The notes under the pieces are model-generated. The model was not told the DNA's origin and searched no databases. It saw only the letters and a list, made by a program, of their open reading frames with translations. Source: Salinibaculum litoreum (GTDB lineage Archaea > Halobacteriota > Halobacteria > Halobacteriales > Haloarculaceae). Taken from it: a DNA stretch of 64,000 nucleotides. The translations under genes were made by a program, and so were the position numbers. The DNA lies in contig CP046866.1 of the NCBI GenBank assembly GCA_009789175.1, forward strand, positions 372,001-436,000, written 5' to 3'. This document shows positions 45,098 to 54,307 of this stretch, in pieces (position 1 is the first letter of the stretch; each line of letters begins with the position of its first letter).

Positions 45098-45558
45098 GCG
45101 GACGCGTCGGGCCCTTCCCCGGCCACCGTGGCGTCTCTTCGACGCTGAGTTACGTCCTTTCGCTGGCGATAGCGACGCTGCTCATCACGGGACTCATCAC
45201 AGCGAGTACCGGATTCGTTACAACACAGCGCGAGGTGGTCGTCCGCGAGGAACTGGAGGTCATCGGCCAGCACCTCGCCTCGAACGTCGAGCAAGCCGAC
45301 CGCATGGCCAACGCCAGCGAGGGGTCGGCGACGGTCTACGTCAATCAGACCTTTCCCGACGCTGCCGCACGCTCGCAGTACGACGTGCGACTGAGCGAGT
45401 CTCGGGACCAACTCGTCTTAAACAGTACCTCGCCGGAGCGCACCGTTCGCATCAATATCTCCACGACAGCGGAGCTTCGGGAATCCACTGCAGACGGCGG
45501 GACGATAACCGTCCGGTACGACGATTCGAGCGACGAGCTGGTGATTGGCAATGCGTAA
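45094..45558 (+). CDS. Minor pilin-like protein, cassette A gene 4 (DUF7266-like)
   Basis: The 154-residue protein has HRGVSSTLSYVLSLAIATLL, a prepilin-type segment, and a short beta-rich domain (YDVRLSESRDQLVLNSTS). It overlaps gene 3 by four bases and gene 5 by eight. The cassette B equivalent is 51832-52317, with RGASIAITHALTLAITAIL. Confidence 0.72.
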   Translation: MSGRVGPFPGHRGVSSTLSYVLSLAIATLLITGLITASTGFVTTQREVVVREELEVIGQHLASNVEQADRMANASEGSATVYVNQTFPDAAARSQYDVRLSESRDQLVLNSTSPERTVRINISTTAELRESTADGGTITVRYDDSSDELVIGNA

Positions 45559-46291
45559 CCGGGCCGTCAGCGAAGTGCTGGGCTATGCCCTCGTGTTCAG
45601 TCTGGTCGTCGTCATCGTCGGTATCATTTCTGTCTCGGGGCTGACGGGTTATCAGGATGTCCAGAACTTCGAACGTCAGTCAAACGCCCAGAAAGCCTAC
45701 GATGTGATGCACAACAACATCGAGGACATCTACTACAGGGGGGCACCTAGTCGGGCGACGGAACTCGACCTCGGGGAGACAACGATTACGCTTGCAGAGC
45801 CAGTCACAATCAACGTCACAGCGGGGTCGGGAAGCGAGAGGGTCTCCACGAACGTGACGACCCGTCCAATCGTACAGGACCTGGGTGAGGGCAACAAACT
45901 CGTCTACGAGGCAGGGGCCGTCTTCCAGACGACTCGGGACGGGGGGCTCCTCCGTCGTGAGCCACCGATGACGCTGCGCCCGGACAGCGGTCACGTCATC
46001 GTCCCGAACATCAGCCAGCAAGGGCGGCGCGGCATCGGAAACGGTGTCGTCCGGGTTCGTGCCCGCTCGCTCTCTGACACTATCCGCTACGAAAACCGGT
46101 CGGGCTCCGGTGATGATTATCTCAACATCACCGTCCACTCACCGCGTGCCGGCCTCTGGGCCACGCATCTCGAAGACAGTTCCACGTTCGACAGTTGCAC
46201 AGTCGGCGATTCAGTGGTGACCTGCGAGACTGACGACCTCGACCGACTGTACGTCGTTCGCTCTGACCTCGGCATCTATTTCGACCGCTGA
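45551..46291 (+). CDS. Minor pilin-like protein, cassette A gene 5 (DUF7289-like)
   Basis: The 246-residue protein begins MRNRAVSEVLGYALVFSLVV, followed by an extracellular domain ending with a CETDDLDRLYVVRS strand. ATG 45551 is chosen over a TTG at 45545. Its partner in cassette B is 50984-51841 (RGLSDVIAFVLTFSVIILSV). It is the last gene of cassette A, 200 bases before the giant vWA gene. Confidence 0.72.
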   Translation: MRNRAVSEVLGYALVFSLVVVIVGIISVSGLTGYQDVQNFERQSNAQKAYDVMHNNIEDIYYRGAPSRATELDLGETTITLAEPVTINVTAGSGSERVSTNVTTRPIVQDLGEGNKLVYEAGAVFQTTRDGGLLRREPPMTLRPDSGHVIVPNISQQGRRGIGNGVVRVRARSLSDTIRYENRSGSGDDYLNITVHSPRAGLWATHLEDSSTFDSCTVGDSVVTCETDDLDRLYVVRSDLGIYFDR

Positions 46292-46456
46292 ACCGTCCAT
46301 CTCCGGGTAAATTACTCCCAGACCAACATTTCGAACGTCGCGCACCTCACAGCCGGAGAATACCGTCTATAGACCTTCCTTCGTGGGATATTTGACGTTA
46401 CAGGCGACTAATTGGTCTCAGCACCCTGTTTTTCTTACTGTGGCAGAGCCCGGGAA

Positions 46457-46464
46457 TTTTATAC
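46457..46464 (+). promoter_or_regulatory. TATA-like promoter of the giant vWA gene
   Basis: TTTTATAC lies 28-35 bases before ATG 46492, with good spacing for archaeal initiation. A separate promoter means the gene can be expressed without cassette A. Confidence 0.5.
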
Positions 46465-46491
46465 AGTAGTAGATATATTATTGGGAACAGT

Positions 46492-49400
46492 ATGGTATGG
46501 GAGTGGGACCTATCAGATGAACGGGGTGTATCTGATATCGTCGGGGTGGCGATTCTCATCTCGTTGAGTATCGTCGGTTCGCTGGCTATCGTGGCTATTG
46601 GCGGCATCGCGTTGAACACCCTGACAGAACAGGCACAGAACGATTTGGCCGACGATTCGATTCGCAACGTCGACGCCCGGCTCTCCGCGCTAGCGGACAG
46701 TTCCGTGGACGCGACTACCGAGTTCACTATCCCCGAGGGAACTGGCGACCAAATCGAGGCCAACGCGAGCGCCGGTCGCGTCTACGTCAGCGCAACGACC
46801 AACGCGACGTATGCGAATCAGACCGTCGAGTATGCTGATACGGGCGATTCCTCCTGTACGGTCCAACAGGGGCTGGGGACTATCGTTCACGAGCGTGACA
46901 ACGGCAACGCGATCGTCTATCAGGGCGGTGGACTCTGGAAACAGACACCTGCGGGCACGCAAGTCGAGTCCGAACCCAAGTTCGACTACGATGGGAGCGC
47001 CATCCGGTTCGGGTTCATCAACATCACCGGACTCCGGAGTGTCTCGGAAGGCGAGACGCTGACCGCGGAGAAACTGGCACGCGAGTCCGAGACGGCCACA
47101 GCCGAGATGACGCGTGAACTCGAGGATTGCTGGCAGATGGACGGTGCAAGCGGGACCGTCCCTGTCAGTATCAACGTGACCATCAGCAGCGAGTACTACG
47201 AGGGGTGGGCACGCTACGCGAAACAGGACATGTCCGCACAGCCAGCGGATATCACCTGGGACAACGCCAGCAACAACGTCACGCTACACTTCGGGAACGT
47301 CGGAGGCAAAAGCGGTGCGTTCTCCGAGGCCGACGAGTTCCCTGGGCCGGTCATCTACTCCGGACTTTCCGACTATGCACAGTACAACGACAAACTGAGT
47401 CCGGAAAGCGCCGGCGCGGCCGCATTCAGTGCAGACCTGAGCGAAATCAACGGCAACAAGGTCTCCGTTGCCTACTACGATGCCGATGCGAGCGCGTGGG
47501 CATACAACAAAGGCTCGGAGACAGACACCACCACCTGGGAGTACAACGGTAAATCCGGGGGCCCAGACCCGAGTGACAATCCGCTCATTGCCAACCCCAG
47601 TGGCACAGTCTACAATTTCGACGAGGGCGTTCCCATCTGTGTCATCAAGGGCAAGGGCTTCCCCGGTCAACTGAACAGCGGGAACTGCAAGGCCGATATG
47701 GTCGGCACCAACGGCAGTGCCGTTTCCGGTTCCAACCAGTCCATCTACGAGATTGCAAGCGTTACCGTTGTGAACACCTCCAATACGGTCTCGGAAGGCG
47801 AACAACTGAGCGCGGAGGTGACCATCGAAAACACCGGAACGAAGGATGGTGAAAAGTACGTCGCACTGTTCGATGATAACAAGAACCTTGTCGACTACGA
47901 GAAACTCAACATCGATGGTGGCGAGTCTCCACCGGCCTCGAAGACGGCCACGCTGACCTGGCAGACGGGGACCGGTGATAGCCCGGCCGGGACCGACGAG
48001 CGGACGCTCATCCTGGCGACGGCAGACGACAACGTGACCAGAGATGTCTACGTCCAGGAAGCCGACGTGGACACGCCGGAGTTCGATGTGGATATCGACC
48101 AGAGCAGTAGCTCCGATACCGTCGAGGTCGACGAGACGGTTCAGGTGACAGCGACTATCGACAACGTCGGTGACGGCGACGGAAGCCAGTACGTCACGCT
48201 GACCGACCACAACGGCAACCTCGTGGACGTGACTCGGGTGACGAACCTCGGCGACAGCGACCCTGCACAGACGGTCACACTATCGTACACGCCTGTCGCC
48301 GCCGGGAGCGGTGACGTAACGGTCTCGACCGAAGACCACAGTGACACCCACAGCGTCACAGTCACCGACTCCTCCTCATCTGGGGGCGTTCGCTACATCG
48401 GCCCGGCAAGCAACAGTGATGCGCTCAACTACCTCCTCCAGCAGGGCTACAGTGGCCCGGGCGGCAACGACACCGCCGGTAACAGCGGGAATCTGAAGGA
48501 TACCGGCTATATCGACAACGGATACGTCATCGAGCCAAAAGACGACTCCACCTACGACGTGTATCTGGCTGATACGGACGCCGGCACGTGGGTCGAAGTC
48601 GTGCAGGGAACAGATAGTCACCGGTACGTCAAGGGGTCAAACGTCGCCGGCGGTGACAGTGGAACGATGTACGATACGCTCGCGGCCGACTCGAACGCTA
48701 TCGTCTGTATTGCCGATACGGGAGCGGACATCAACGGGACGGACCCCTCGACCAGTGACTGCGGCGCACTTTACAACAAAAGCGGCGGCCTGGAGTATAA
48801 AAAAGGCGAGAACGTCCTCGAAGTTGAGGGCACCCAGGGGAACCTCTCGGTGCTGACCACTCAGATCGGTGAGCGCGTCGAGGAACGCGAGGATGTCCGC
48901 CAGCCACTCGACGTGATGTTCGTCCTCGACGAGTCCGGGTCGATGGGTGACTACGATTTCACCGACACCGCATACCCAGGGAACACATACAGCCCACCGG
49001 AGAATTACTTCTACGTCCTCGAAACAGGCGAAGTGTACGATTCCGAGGACAGCTTTAGCGTCAGCACCGAGACTGAAGTTGATGTTTACACCGGCTCGGA
49101 CCCGCTCGGGTTCCGCATCGACGCGACGAAATCCTTCGTCGGGAGCCTCAACGACACCAAAGACGAGGCCGGTGCAGTGCAGTTCGATTACGATGCTGAC
49201 GTGAAACAACCACTCACGGACGACCTCGACGATGTCAACTCCTCCGTCGCACAGGATGTCGGCGGCAGCACGTACCTAGGGAATGCAATCGACGAGGGCC
49301 GGACACAACTCACTGCAGCCTCGAACCCGGACCGGCAGGTGATGGTCGTACTGAGCGACGGTAAGGCCGACGACGACCCCGTCGCTGCCGCCAACCGGGC

Positions 49401-50841
49401 TGCCGACGAGAACATCACTATCTACACCGTGGGTCTCGGCGACGACGTCAACGAGGCGGAACTCAAGCAGGCGGCAAACGTCACTGGCGGGAAATACTAC
49501 GCTGTCGACCAGGCCGATCAACTGAAGCAGATCTTCGAGCAGATTGCCACGGACGCGAAACAGGAGTCTATCATCCAGCGCAGTCGGACGGAAGTGGCCG
49601 CGGTCAACGACGCCGGCAAGGAGTGGTCTGTCTCGCTGGACGGTGACTCGAATCTGAACGACCCGACGCAGTACAACACCAGCAGTTCCACTGCCCTCGA
49701 AGAACAACTCTCCAGTGGCCTGAACAACTCGGACCTGTCCTTCGAGGTGACGGTCTATGGCTGTAACAACTACTCGGCAATCGACGGCGTCACGTCGACG
49801 GTCGGCGGCGAGACGTACACGCACGCGACGTGTACCGAGTACGACACCACCGACTCGACGACCATCAACAACAGCAACGTCCACGACCACGTCATAATCA
49901 CTGCCAACAACAGCAACTACCTGTCGAACATCTCCGCGACCGGCGACTGGCAGCCCGACCCCGAGGACGTGGCGTCGGTGGACAAAGACGACCTCGGTGA
50001 GGGTGAGGCACTCATCGGCCTGGAGGTCGCCCACGAGAACCAGACCGGCTACGTCCTGATGCACTTCGAGGTGCCGACCAACGAGACGGTCCGTGACAAC
50101 TGGGATGGGGATGTCGGCGACGGTGATACCCCTGACGAGACCGAGTTTACGGTCAGTACCGATAGCGTCTCTCCTGACCCCGTCACGCGTGGTGATACCG
50201 TCACTGTCGATGCCACCGTGACCAACACCGGTGATACGGGAACTGAGGCCATCGTGCTCAAAAACGACGACGGCATCGTCGTCGACAGCACGACTCGGAA
50301 CCTGAGCAACGGCGAGACGGACCTCAGTGTGACCCTGACGTGGGATACCACTGGTGCCCGGACGGGTGACAATAGCCTCACTGTTGCAGTCGAGAACGAC
50401 AGTGCCGCCGAGACCGTCACTGTCGAAGCTGACGACCCGTTCTTCGAAGTCGATAGTGTCTCCGGTGAGACCGTCACAGAAGGCGAGACGATGGAGGTCT
50501 CGGGCACAATAACGAACACCGGCCAGGACGACGGCCGGGCACAGGTCGTCCTGGAAGTGAAAGACGGCGGCGAGTGGTACACGGTCGACGCGATGGAGAC
50601 ATCCGCCACGTTGACCGCGGGCGACCCCGGACAGTCGGAGACGGTCACCCTGTCCTGGGAGACTACCATCGGCGACGCAGGCAATCCTCGTCAGGTACGG
50701 CTTCAGACCGCACACGACGCCGATACCGCCTCCCCGACGGTTGACCCCGCTGACACCGGCGGTTCCAACCTCGGGACGAGCGTCGGTGACCCGAGTTCCG
50801 AACCGATAAACATCGATGTCTCCCGGATAGAAATCGAATAG
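46492..50841 (+). CDS. Giant pilin-anchored surface adhesin with CARDB and vWA domains
   Basis: The 1449-residue protein starts with a prepilin-type segment (ERGVSDIVGVAILISLSIVG) and then a pilin-like domain (about 45-330). Two CARDB-like beta domains follow (about 420-520 and 520-640), then a von Willebrand A domain with MIDAS DESGSMG (near 812) and DGKADDDP (about 805-1015). Two more CARDB-like domains (about 1215-1310 and 1310-1410) and a short basic end complete it. It is probably exported and anchored like a pilin, with the vWA domain binding a partner through a metal ion. It lies between two pilin cassettes that converge on it. Confidence 0.8.
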   Translation: MVWEWDLSDERGVSDIVGVAILISLSIVGSLAIVAIGGIALNTLTEQAQNDLADDSIRNVDARLSALADSSVDATTEFTIPEGTGDQIEANASAGRVYVSATTNATYANQTVEYADTGDSSCTVQQGLGTIVHERDNGNAIVYQGGGLWKQTPAGTQVESEPKFDYDGSAIRFGFINITGLRSVSEGETLTAEKLARESETATAEMTRELEDCWQMDGASGTVPVSINVTISSEYYEGWARYAKQDMSAQPADITWDNASNNVTLHFGNVGGKSGAFSEADEFPGPVIYSGLSDYAQYNDKLSPESAGAAAFSADLSEINGNKVSVAYYDADASAWAYNKGSETDTTTWEYNGKSGGPDPSDNPLIANPSGTVYNFDEGVPICVIKGKGFPGQLNSGNCKADMVGTNGSAVSGSNQSIYEIASVTVVNTSNTVSEGEQLSAEVTIENTGTKDGEKYVALFDDNKNLVDYEKLNIDGGESPPASKTATLTWQTGTGDSPAGTDERTLILATADDNVTRDVYVQEADVDTPEFDVDIDQSSSSDTVEVDETVQVTATIDNVGDGDGSQYVTLTDHNGNLVDVTRVTNLGDSDPAQTVTLSYTPVAAGSGDVTVSTEDHSDTHSVTVTDSSSSGGVRYIGPASNSDALNYLLQQGYSGPGGNDTAGNSGNLKDTGYIDNGYVIEPKDDSTYDVYLADTDAGTWVEVVQGTDSHRYVKGSNVAGGDSGTMYDTLAADSNAIVCIADTGADINGTDPSTSDCGALYNKSGGLEYKKGENVLEVEGTQGNLSVLTTQIGERVEEREDVRQPLDVMFVLDESGSMGDYDFTDTAYPGNTYSPPENYFYVLETGEVYDSEDSFSVSTETEVDVYTGSDPLGFRIDATKSFVGSLNDTKDEAGAVQFDYDADVKQPLTDDLDDVNSSVAQDVGGSTYLGNAIDEGRTQLTAASNPDRQVMVVLSDGKADDDPVAAANRAADENITIYTVGLGDDVNEAELKQAANVTGGKYYAVDQADQLKQIFEQIATDAKQESIIQRSRTEVAAVNDAGKEWSVSLDGDSNLNDPTQYNTSSSTALEEQLSSGLNNSDLSFEVTVYGCNNYSAIDGVTSTVGGETYTHATCTEYDTTDSTTINNSNVHDHVIITANNSNYLSNISATGDWQPDPEDVASVDKDDLGEGEALIGLEVAHENQTGYVLMHFEVPTNETVRDNWDGDVGDGDTPDETEFTVSTDSVSPDPVTRGDTVTVDATVTNTGDTGTEAIVLKNDDGIVVDSTTRNLSNGETDLSVTLTWDTTGARTGDNSLTVAVENDSAAETVTVEADDPFFEVDSVSGETVTEGETMEVSGTITNTGQDDGRAQVVLEVKDGGEWYTVDAMETSATLTAGDPGQSETVTLSWETTIGDAGNPRQVRLQTAHDADTASPTVDPADTGGSNLGTSVGDPSSEPINIDVSRIEIE

Positions 50842-50983
50842 GAGATAGCTTCTTCGTCGCTCGAAGGAGTGGTTCTGGTCGGCTACGACTGCTCGGGCTT
50901 TTCATCGACCCCTTTCGTTGTCGATTCTACGGCTCGGCTTGTAGACCCATCCCCATCCTGCAACGGACCGCGGTCAGCGCCGG
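50842..50983. other. Convergent spacer between the giant gene and cassette B
   Basis: About 140 bases, GC-rich, with no repeat or gene I can support. Convergent transcripts meet here; no strong terminator hairpin was seen. Confidence 0.3.
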
Positions 50984-51841
50984 CTACTCGTCGACAGTGA
51001 CGTCGATGGTGACCAGCCGGACGACGACCGTCTCGAGGTTGCCGCTTCCGCACTTGTAGCCGTAGTCGTCGTCGGCAGCCGACTCCCAGCCGGTGTCGCC
51101 GTCGTCGAGGTAGGCCCTCCAGCCGTCGGTGTTGGTAGTCTCAGAGAGATCCAGAAAGACCGTCTTCCCGGTCCCGTCGCTTCTGTTGACGTAGATGACC
51201 TTGGATTCGGTTTTGTTGAGCGTCCCAGACAGCTGGACGGACTGCTCGCTGTCCTCGACCGGCGCATCCGCTCCGGGGGCGTCCTCGGGGCCGACACTGA
51301 ATCCGGGTGACCCCGACCCGATGCTGAGAGAGCCGTTCAGAGCGACGAGTGTCACAACCGCTATCCCGGTATCGGGAGCACACCGCATCGTCGGCCGGTA
51401 CCGCATGCGTGACTCTTCGTCTGCCGCGATGTCCTGACGGAACACGGCTCCGTTCTCGTAGCTGATGTTGACCGCACCGAAGGATTTCTCCAGTCGATGC
51501 TGGAGAGTGTTCACCGTGACTGACCGGGTCCAGTTGCCGCTGCTGTTTGTCGTCTCGTTTATCCGAAGTCGCAGGCTGGCGTCGGCCAGGTGGACGTGTC
51601 CGTCTTGCAGTGCGATTTCACCGGCACGCATGCGGTCGCCCTGCTGACTCACGTCGTCGAGGTTCTTCGCGAAGGAGACCATGCTGCGTTCGGCGCTGTT
51701 GACCTGCTCGCGGTCGCGCACCTCGGTGAGCTGTGAGACACCCAGTACCGACACTGCCGACACTGAGAGGATGATGACCGAGAAGGTCAACACGAAGGCG
51801 ATGACATCGGAGAGTCCGCGCTCCTCGAACATCACGGACAC
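50984..51841 (-). CDS. Minor pilin-like protein, cassette B gene 5 (DUF7289-like)
   Basis: The 285-residue protein starts MSVMFEERGLSDVIAFVLTFSV, a prepilin-type segment, followed by an Asn/Ser/Thr-rich extracellular domain ending DDDYGYKCGSGNLETVV. It is longer than its cassette A partner (246 residues). It is the last gene of the pilB operon and overlaps gene 4 by ten bases. Confidence 0.72.
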   Translation of the reverse strand: MSVMFEERGLSDVIAFVLTFSVIILSVSAVSVLGVSQLTEVRDREQVNSAERSMVSFAKNLDDVSQQGDRMRAGEIALQDGHVHLADASLRLRINETTNSSGNWTRSVTVNTLQHRLEKSFGAVNISYENGAVFRQDIAADEESRMRYRPTMRCAPDTGIAVVTLVALNGSLSIGSGSPGFSVGPEDAPGADAPVEDSEQSVQLSGTLNKTESKVIYVNRSDGTGKTVFLDLSETTNTDGWRAYLDDGDTGWESAADDDYGYKCGSGNLETVVVRLVTIDVTVDE

Positions 51842-52317
51842 CCCCGAAGCGCGATGCGTTGGTTGCCGCCCCCGTCAGCACACAGCCTCACAGTCGGGTT
51901 CTCCCCACGCGTGCGTGAGTTGACCATTGGTGTGTCAGTCCGGACCGGAACTGTGACCGACAGTCCCAGCTCCGAGGCGTTGAGATACAGCGTGGCGTTT
52001 GTCCTGTCGCTGCTGTTGGGGACCAGAGCCATAGAGTAGGGCTCGCCCGCAATCTGCTCGGGGTAGGACGCCTCGAACGTGGCGTTGACCTGCTCGCCGG
52101 TCTCGTTGACCCGGTCTGCCCTGTCGATGACCGAGGCCACGTCCCCACCCACGTCTTTGAGCTGTGACTGGGCGACTTTGTCCTGCTGGTTCGTCAGGTA
52201 GTTCCCTGTCGTCACGAGTAGTGTCGTGATGAGAATTGCCGTGATGGCGAGTGTGAGCGCGTGCGTGATTGCTATCGATGCGCCGCGGTCGTCTGTCTGG
52301 AGGGCGTTGCGTCTCAT
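51832..52317 (-). CDS. Minor pilin-like protein, cassette B gene 4 (DUF7266-like)
   Basis: The 161-residue protein has DRGASIAITHALTLAITAIL and an extracellular domain ending with a Cys pair (LCADGGGNQRIALRGCP). It overlaps gene 3 by four bases. It matches the cassette A protein at 45094-45558 in segment pattern and length. Confidence 0.72.
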   Translation of the reverse strand: MRRNALQTDDRGASIAITHALTLAITAILITTLLVTTGNYLTNQQDKVAQSQLKDVGGDVASVIDRADRVNETGEQVNATFEASYPEQIAGEPYSMALVPNSSDRTNATLYLNASELGLSVTVPVRTDTPMVNSRTRGENPTVRLCADGGGNQRIALRGCP

Positions 52318-53279
52318 GGTTCGGTCCTGTTGTACAGCCGGAACGTCGATTCGTAGGTTACGTCAGCGCTCACGTAGGTGACGGCGAAGGCGGGGTTGAC
52401 GATGGTGTCTGATGAGTCCTCCCACTTGGGGGCCTCACTGAAGCTCGGAGTGCCACCGGTCCCAGTAATCGTGTAATTCCCCGAGACAGTATCCCCGCGG
52501 ATGAAATGAACCGCGCGCGAGTTCACGTCGGGTGCCACCCGAAAGTCCCCACAGCGATGTGCGAGGCCGCTCTCGGTGTGTAACTCCACGTGCCCTCGAT
52601 TCTTCGTGATTTCGGTGCGGATTTCGTACGAGTCGAGACTCCCGCTCACCCCGCAGATAGCCCGCTTCGGCCCGGTAGACCGATTGACCGTCACGCGGGT
52701 GTCGCTGACGTTGAGATACCACGCTGCTGTCGAAGCCCCCGTTCCGTTTATCTTCAGTGAAAACGGCGTACCACCCGGGTCGTACATCGTCATCCGCATC
52801 CGGACGATATCCGGGCCACCGTCGGCGACGGTCCAGTTGCTCTCGGCCGGACTCGCCGCGCTGTGATAGGTCGTATTGTCGTTCTGGTAGACCGCCCACC
52901 CCTTCTCGGACTGTTCGGGGAGATACTCCACGTCGAGTGTCCCGCTCCGTCTCTCGTTGCGTACATCCGCGTAGGCCGGACCGAGTGTGGCACTCACGTT
53001 CTCCTGGAAGGTGTCGTTTATATCGACGGCCGGGTGTGGCGAGTCTGTGATAAACGGCGTCCGCATCCCGCCTTTTCTGTCGACTTCCAGAAACAGTCCA
53101 TCGAGAGCGACCCGGAGTTCGTCATGCATCCGGTCGATTTGCTCCGTGTTCTGTTCGATATCGTCGGTCTGGAGGTTCGCGGGCGTGTAGATGGAGTTCA
53201 GCAGAACGACTGTCGCCACGATGGCGATGGCTATGAGGACGCTCCCGACGAGCAACAACTGGGCGCGCTCTCTCACCAT
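52314..53279 (-). CDS. Minor pilin-like protein, cassette B gene 3 (DUF7261-like)
   Basis: The 321-residue protein has MVRERAQLLLVGSVLIAIAI at the N-terminus and a large beta-rich extracellular domain with two Cys. It overlaps both neighbours. It pairs with the cassette A gene at 44198-45097. Confidence 0.72.
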   Translation of the reverse strand: MVRERAQLLLVGSVLIAIAIVATVVLLNSIYTPANLQTDDIEQNTEQIDRMHDELRVALDGLFLEVDRKGGMRTPFITDSPHPAVDINDTFQENVSATLGPAYADVRNERRSGTLDVEYLPEQSEKGWAVYQNDNTTYHSAASPAESNWTVADGGPDIVRMRMTMYDPGGTPFSLKINGTGASTAAWYLNVSDTRVTVNRSTGPKRAICGVSGSLDSYEIRTEITKNRGHVELHTESGLAHRCGDFRVAPDVNSRAVHFIRGDTVSGNYTITGTGGTPSFSEAPKWEDSSDTIVNPAFAVTYVSADVTYESTFRLYNRTEP

Positions 53280-53866
53280 ACTTCCACCCGCACCTCCACC
53301 ACGTTGTACAGTTGTGAGTCGGGATGTTCGTCCGCGAGGTAGACGGCCCCCGTATCGTCACGCTCGCTCAGGTTCTCACCAGCCGGTCGACACCCGTCAC
53401 TCGTCGTCTCGTGGGCTGGCGTCCCGTCGTACAGAGCCACCGTCCGGGAGACCGTGACGACGCCGTTCCGCGGCTCCTGCTCGGTTTCCGGATACACCAG
53501 TTTCTCCGTCGTCGTCTCCCCGGTCTGATAGACGAGGAAGACGTTGTAGCTGTAGCCGCGGTTCCCAAACGTCTCGTTCAACATCGGCCCGAGTGCTGTG
53601 GCACTGTCCCCGCCCGGGGCGTAGGCAGCCGTCGCCGGGGCTGCTCCGTCCAGACAGGTCACTGCCCGTTTGAGTGTGCCGTTTTCTGCGGCCACAGCGA
53701 GGGTGTCCTCTCCCTGAGTGCGTAGCGAATCGAGCATGTCGTCGTCGGGGCCGCTTGTCCAGGGGGCCACGTCGACCGCCTGCATCCCGAGGATGACCGA
53801 CGACGCGATGAGCACCGCCGCGACGAGTCCTTCCAGCGTGTACGCCTGGCCTCGGTCGTCGGACAT
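53273..53866 (-). CDS. Minor pilin-like protein, cassette B gene 2 (DUF7288-like)
   Basis: The 197-residue protein starts MSDDRGQAYTLEGLVAAVLI and has an extracellular domain with YNVFLVYQTGETTTEKLVY. The start at 53866 is chosen over the longer frame, which reads into gene 1. It matches the cassette A gene at 43608-44210. Confidence 0.72.
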   Translation of the reverse strand: MSDDRGQAYTLEGLVAAVLIASSVILGMQAVDVAPWTSGPDDDMLDSLRTQGEDTLAVAAENGTLKRAVTCLDGAAPATAAYAPGGDSATALGPMLNETFGNRGYSYNVFLVYQTGETTTEKLVYPETEQEPRNGVVTVSRTVALYDGTPAHETTSDGCRPAGENLSERDDTGAVYLADEHPDSQLYNVVEVRVEVW

Positions 53867-53868
53867 GA

Positions 53869-54297
53869 TTACCACACCCTCACCACCAGCCGGCACACCG
53901 GTGTACAGTCTCCGGAGGTGTCGTTCGCGAGCGATATCACGCGGACCGACGTGGCTGCTGGCTGTCTGTTGTCGGCGTAGTTACTGCCCGAGCCATCGAG
54001 TATCTCCGTCCCGTCCTGTACTGTCACGTTTACTGTCCCCGTCTCCCCTGGCGGATTGACTGTCTGGATGTTCTGTCGCAGTTGTTCCCCATCGACAGTA
54101 TTCGAACTCCCCTGTACAGCACTTGCCGTCAGGAGTTCGTCGGCGATTCTGTCGGCAGTTGCCTCATTATCGGCATCGACTGGGTCCTGGAAGGGTTCGT
54201 AGATGCCCGGGACGAACGCGAACACGCCTGTCAGCGTCAGGAGGACGAGTGTCATCCCCACGACGTAGTCGAACTCCGTCTGCGCGCGGCTAGTCAT
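53869..54297 (-). CDS. Minor pilin-like protein, cassette B gene 1 (DUF7287-like)
   Basis: The 142-residue protein begins MTSRAQTEFDYVVGMTLVLL, a prepilin-type segment, and carries a Cys pair (SGDCTPVCRL) at the end. It follows the PilC gene by ten bases, so it is translated in the same operon. It pairs with the cassette A gene at 43069-43614. Confidence 0.74.
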   Translation of the reverse strand: MTSRAQTEFDYVVGMTLVLLTLTGVFAFVPGIYEPFQDPVDADNEATADRIADELLTASAVQGSSNTVDGEQLRQNIQTVNPPGETGTVNVTVQDGTEILDGSGSNYADNRQPAATSVRVISLANDTSGDCTPVCRLVVRVW

Positions 54298-54307
54298 GGT
54301 ACCGTTG

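Noticed and set aside
49276-50715. 479-codon minus-strand frame opposite the giant vWA gene
   Set aside because: It has no start context or motif and mirrors the vWA/CARDB codon pattern on the + strand.
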